From Pyrocephalus nanus (Eukaryota > Chordata > Aves > Passeriformes > Tyrannidae), in NCBI GenBank assembly GCA_038380795.1, contig CM076260.1, positions 8,076,033-8,140,032 on the forward strand: DNA of 64,000 nucleotides, read 5' to 3'. Shown here in pieces: positions 59,513-64,000 of this stretch. The number at the start of each line of letters is the position of its first letter. Within the stretch, counting starts at the first letter, position 1. The notes under the pieces are model-generated. The model had not been told where the DNA came from and ran no database searches. It saw nothing but the letters and a program-made list of their open reading frames with translations. Both the position numbers and the translations under genes were made by a program.

Positions 59513-61822
59513 TTCCAGAGTTGGGGGTCTTACTAAAACATTTAAAAAATCAGCCTCTGAGTATGAGAAACCATTAGCCCCTGTGTACACATCATACAAG
59601 CCTTCATGCAATTATTTTGAATTTCAGGAGCACTGAGTGATTGGTACTGCCATGTTATGTGGTTGGCCAAGCTGTATTGGCTGTATTGACTCCTTGGAGG
59701 AGACATGGACCTCTGTGGAAGTAACACTGGAGAGGCAATCTCAAGAGTAGATGAACACTGCTTTCCATTAGCTATTAGCATGTTCTTTGGAGTGGCTTAG
59801 AGGAGAGTAACTTAACTGACTGAGTGGTGCAAAGAGGGAACATTGCTTAACCTTCTTCAAACAAAGAGATTGCAGTGCCTCCTCTTTTCATCCTTGAAGT
59901 GTAGAGAAGGCACCAAACACCTTGCTCCTGTAAAGGGGGACAGAGAAAATGCCCTAGATCATCTGCAGGAGAAAGCTAAAGGCAAATGAAACTGACAACC
60001 TTGTTCACTTAATATGCAAAGTAATTCAGTGGGTGTTGAATTCATTTGAATAGATATGATGCAGTGTAGATGCCTGCTGCAACTGCACCTTGCATCCTTG
60101 TTACATGAGAGATTTCTCCCAGTGAGAGCCAAGAACATGCTTCAAAACCCTTTGCTTTGAAGTAGTGGTGATATGAGGCTCCAATATGCAAGTGATGCTT
60201 CTTGAGGAAATATCTTAACATATTTAAAAGGCTTTGATGAGTAAAAGAAATGCTTAGAGTGTTGTCATTGTCATCTGCAGGGCTGACATTTATATTTGAA
60301 GTAATGGGTTTCCAATCCTTGTCATGAAGTGCACATGCAGGATTCAGGATTAAATTTGTTTACACTTGACTTCCTTGTCCAGATCAGGTTATGGAGCTGA
60401 TTTCTCTCTCTTTTTGCTTATTTCTATTCTATTCCACTATTAGGTGGCACTGGAGAGGGCAGACTACTTTTAGATGCCATTTGTATCACTCCTTTGTTGT
60501 TCATTCTTTTTGGGGCAGAGTTACAGCACTGCTTTTTTGCAGTGGTTCAGAGGAATCAACCTGACCACCTGAGAGCATCCATCACATGTTCGATGAGACA
60601 GTGCAGTCAGTTAGTGGGGAAGAGCATTATGTAGCACATGCCTCCTTTTCATGAATCTTCAAGAACAGAAGAGCAAGCTGGAAAGCAGGATGTGTCAAAT
60701 ATAATTGGTTCACTTTTCTTGGTAATGATACTGCAGAAAACACTTCCATTTTTAGAGCAGAAGTTAGAGAATCTGAAAAATTTGGTTATCACTGCATTCC
60801 TTCTCTCAGAAAGGAAAATTTCACCTACACTGTAGTATCTATCAAGTTTTGCTGCCAGAATGAAGTCTATTTATATTTATATTCATGAAGAAATCTTTTC
60901 CAAAAGGATTTTGGATGAACTTTTTCAAGAACTCAGCAGTTGCTGTGTATTTAAAACACTGATATGGTTACAATGAAAACACCTGTATCATCATAGACTA
61001 TATAGGAAGGACAGAAAATTAGCCATACAAGTTGACTAACTTCAGATACTTAAATGATGATTCTGACATTTGAATTTGGAAATTTTAATTCCCATTGAAA
61101 GCCGAATTCAAATGTACATACAGTAAACCATAGAAATCTCTTTTGTGCCTTTATGAGATTTTGCATCACTATGAGAATGAAGGGGTGGTGCAGGCATATT
61201 TTATTGCTCTTGTTCCTGGCAAATTCACTTAGCGTTAGGTAAAATACTTTTCCTGTTAGTGTTTATGGAAGAGACTTTGGCTTTATATCAGACATACAGT
61301 GCATGGAAATATTCCACAATTATCAAAGCATTTCTAGCTATTATTTCTCCTACAGTTCAAATGGAAGATATTTCAAGATGATGCAGAGAAAGGGAGAAAC
61401 ACTTATCCATACAGTTTGTGGCTGTCAGGTTTATGTGAGAAAGATGCCTTTTGTAGTCCTGTTACAAATAGGTAATAACAGGGAAATTTAGGGAGAGATT
61501 CAGTTTCAATTCTTGATCCTTACACAGGCAACTTTTTTTCTGCCAAAACAGGACTGTCAGCTGACAGAGGGTTTGGAGGGTGAGAAACAAAATAGTAAAG
61601 GGCAGTTGAGGATAATGAGAAGAACACATTTCTCCAGCTGACTTCTGCTTTATCTTCCCCTCTTTCTCAGATTGAGATAATGAGAAACCCATCCTTTGAA
61701 ATCTGGACCCTCCACTGCACTAAAAAAAAGGTGTCATGGGAGGAAATACGTGTAATGAAACCACTGAAAGAAGTGTTTTTCTTTTGGTCACTTGGTTCTT
61801 GGCACTCCAAAATACCTGGTTA
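59513..61822. other. Unassigned AT-rich non-coding stretch
   Basis: No recognisable element or exon. Confidence 0.4.
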
Positions 61823-61878
61823 GTTTTGTTTGTTGGTTTGGTTTGGTTTGTTTTTCTTTTTTTTTTTTTTTTTTCTTT
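61823..61878. repeat. (GTTTG)n and poly-T low-complexity tract
   Basis: GTTTG/GGTTT units passing into a T homopolymer with two C interruptions. Confidence 0.9.
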
Positions 61879-62636
61879 AAGAGATGGTGGCTTGTATGAT
61901 TAAAATGTTCAACAAAGTATGGCTGAACCATACTGGAGCTGCAGAAAGACAAAATGGTTTTGTATATTCATCCAACTTTGCACACCCAGCCTTGTCATAA
62001 CTGAAGTGAGAGGCAGCACAGTCTGACAGACACAGTGTGCAGTGAAGCCACTGGGCTCTGATTAGAGCTTGGGGAATACTTGGACCAAATGGGATGGCAT
62101 TTGGTCAACTGTCATCCCATGGGCTTTTCTCTGTTCTTGGATTTCCCATTATTTTCATTATTCATCATTTATAATAGGGATGAATCGAAGGTCTTGGTGA
62201 GAACTGGAATCCCACTGTGTCAAGTGCTAATTAGATGTACGTGCATGTGTGTTTGTGTTTGTGTGTGTGTGTTTAGGCACCTGCACATATGGAAGCACCC
62301 CTGAGTGGATGAGTCTGGGTCTCAACAGATACAGGAAAAACTGAACAGTAGGGAAGCAGGGAAATGATGTGGGAATTAATCACCAGGCACTGATTAATAC
62401 ACTTAGTTGTATCATGTTTGGTTGTTTGTATTGATATATCTACAACCAGATGGTGATGTTTAAACATTTGTTTGGTATTTAAAAATGCACCACAATGTTT
62501 TGCACAGACAAATGTTGATACCACTCAGTCTGGGTAAATTCAGTAAACAGGGAGCCTATGGTGACCGACTCAGACACTGAAGACAAATTTTCAGTACCTA
62601 ATCCCAGTGAAATGGATTTTGACCTGAACAAAAAGC
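61879..62636. other. Unassigned non-coding stretch
   Basis: Holds the TG-rich run at 62241-62273. Nothing else is recognised. Confidence 0.4.
62241..62273. repeat. TG-rich microsatellite
   Basis: GTGCATGTGTGTTTGTGTT followed by a pure TG run. Confidence 0.9.
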
Positions 62637-63199
62637 TGTGCTGTTTTTGACTGGGATAGAGTTAATATTTTTTGCAGTAGCTGGTGTGGGACTGTGTGTT
62701 GGATTTTTGCTGAAAACAGTGCTGGTAACACAGGGATGTTTTCATTATTGCTGATCAGTGCTTGCACAGCATCAAGGCCTTTTCTGCTCCAGCAAGGAGG
62801 CTGGAGGTGCACAGGGATTTGGGAGGGGACACAGCAGGGACAGCTGACTCCAGCTGACCCAAGGGTTAACTCATACTGTATGGCATCATGGTCGGCAGAT
62901 AAAGGAGAAGGAAGAAGAAAGAAGGGGTGAACGTTCAGAGTGATGGTGTTTGTCTTCCCAAGTCACTGTTATGTGCGGTGGAGCCCTGCTTTCCAAAGGA
63001 TGGCTGAACATCTACCTGCCCATGGGAAGTGGTGAATTTGCTTGTGTGCGTGGCTTTTGCTTTCCCTAGTAAAGTGTCTTTATCTGAATCCATGAGTTTT
63101 CTCACTTTTACCCTTCCAATTCTTTTCCCCAACCCACAGCTGAGGAGTGAACCAGTAGCTGTGGAGGTCTGAGTTGCTGGCTGGGTTTAAACTATGACA
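62637..63199 (+). mobile_element. Solo LTR of an avian ERVL-like retrovirus, with intact ends
   Basis: Begins TGTGCTGTTTTTGACTGGG and ends GGTTTAAACTATGACA, so the TG...CA ends are intact. It is flanked on both sides by AAAGC (62632-62636 and 63200-63204), a perfect 5-bp target-site duplication as expected of ERVL-type integration. Inside are GGGAGGGGACACAGCAGGGAC, a worn TATA-like AGATAAA at 62898-62904, GTTTGTCTTCCCAAGTCAC and CCCTAGTAAAGTGTCTTTATC near the poly(A) signal region. Its 563 bp stand alone with no retroviral genes beside it, so recombination between LTRs has probably removed the interior. It is less degraded than the copy at 58821. Confidence 0.9.
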
Positions 63200-63204
63200 A
63201 AAGC

Positions 63205-64000
63205 CCTGTTCCAGATCCTGGATTGCCTAGAATTTGCTCTACAGGAATCATACTCCTACCTGGATCCCTTTTGCTGCTACCAACAGCTGACATTTTTAAG
63301 AGCTGCATTAGATCAGATGTCTGATCTAGGTTGGAGCTTATCCTAAGAGACTTACAAAGGTTTCCACAGCGAGTCCTAAGAGACTTACAAAAATTTCCAC
63401 AGTGAATGTATGGAATATGAAGGATTTAAGCACAATCAATTCAAAAGCACTTAAGTCCCTAACTAGTGCTCTAAGAACTAGAAGTGGCTCCTCTGTGCAT
63501 GCAGTAGATATGGTCCTGTTACCCGTTACACAGACTAAATCAGACTTCTTTCCTGCACTGGGTGGTGTCATTCTGGCACCATCTATACTTTGAAGCGCAC
63601 TGCTAACTCCTGCTTGCCTCAGGGAAGAAACAGTTGAGAAATGGAAAGGGTTTTTTTTCTTAGCCTGCCTTTGGATATTACTCTAAATGAGTTACAGGTT
63701 GGTACAGGCTGTTCTTACAGACCTAAATGCTGAGACATGTCTTCAGTACAAATGTGCACTGTCCCTTGTATGAGCAACAAAGCAAGATAAGTCATAGAGG
63801 ATGGGCCTAAACTGTCCCACAGGGCTGAAGGGCCAGAAGTAGTGTCTGCAAACTCGAAATTGGGGGCTTAAAAAAGAATTAATATGCTAAGTGTTTTATT
63901 GCAATATACCGTATTATAAAAGGGCAAAAAGTGTTTAGAAACAAATGCACAGCATCATGTATGCAGAGAGGTACTTCAGAAAGGCTAACATGTTATTGAG
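63205..64000. other. Unassigned non-coding stretch
   Basis: Contains the tandem duplication at 63341-63406. No exon or mobile element recognised. Confidence 0.4.
63341..63406. repeat. Two-copy tandem duplication, 33-bp unit
   Basis: TCCTAAGAGACTTACAAA at 63341 and 63374, each followed by a TTTCCACAG block. The two copies differ at a few positions. Confidence 0.95.

Noticed and set aside
58821..63199. A 4.4-kb provirus bounded by two LTRs
   Set aside because: Each LTR has its own target duplication, and the DNA between them contains a CR1 tail and no retroviral coding remnants.

Overview
This window reads as non-coding DNA from a bird nuclear genome. The evidence is the repeat content. There are many 5'-truncated CR1 LINEs ending in the avian octamer tail (variants of ATTCTATG), and two LTRs of a type I recognise from avian ERVL-like retroviruses. 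There are also scattered fossils of L2/CR1-L3-like LINEs and MIR-type SINEs, as found in amniote genomes. By eye the base composition is AT-rich and I see no CpG-island-like block. I find no convincing protein-coding exon, tRNA, rRNA or CRISPR array. The long open frames are explained by repeats (the 191-codon frame at 5090-5665 lies inside a dispersed repeat) or are of a length chance would give. The best description is a gene desert or a very large intron, and nothing in the window tells these apart.

Layout. 1-9.5 kb is repeat-rich: two ancient reverse-transcriptase remnants (1-195 on the minus strand, 2072-2213 on the plus strand), a CR1 (3757-4180), an LTR-like dispersed repeat on the minus strand (about 4855-5600), and three CR1 pieces between 7821 and 9432. 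9.5-20 kb is nearly repeat-free, apart from a two-copy 59-bp tandem duplication near 13.1 kb. 20-31 kb holds MIR-type fossils, a 120-bp tract made only of T and G (21630-21749), and an ancient LINE fragment with traces of several reverse-transcriptase motifs (27767-28160). 32-39 kb holds three CR1 pieces and more SINE fossils. 41 kb has an A/C-only tract followed by a small basic open frame. 44-47 kb has a MIR and two abutting CR1 tails in opposite orientation.

50.8-51.8 kb holds one CR1 split by a 574-bp insert that looks like an LTR. 58.8-63.2 kb holds two separate LTRs in the same orientation, the second with a perfect 5-bp target-site duplication (AAAGC), plus a CR1 tail.

I see no system of cooperating genes here. 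The interest lies in nested insertions that can be dated relative to each other, in very old LINE/SINE fossils, and in a few AT-rich segments that could be conserved regulatory DNA. That last idea can only be tested by alignment to other birds. Repeat names come from remembered consensus features, not from a database search, and boundaries are approximate unless a target-site duplication is stated.
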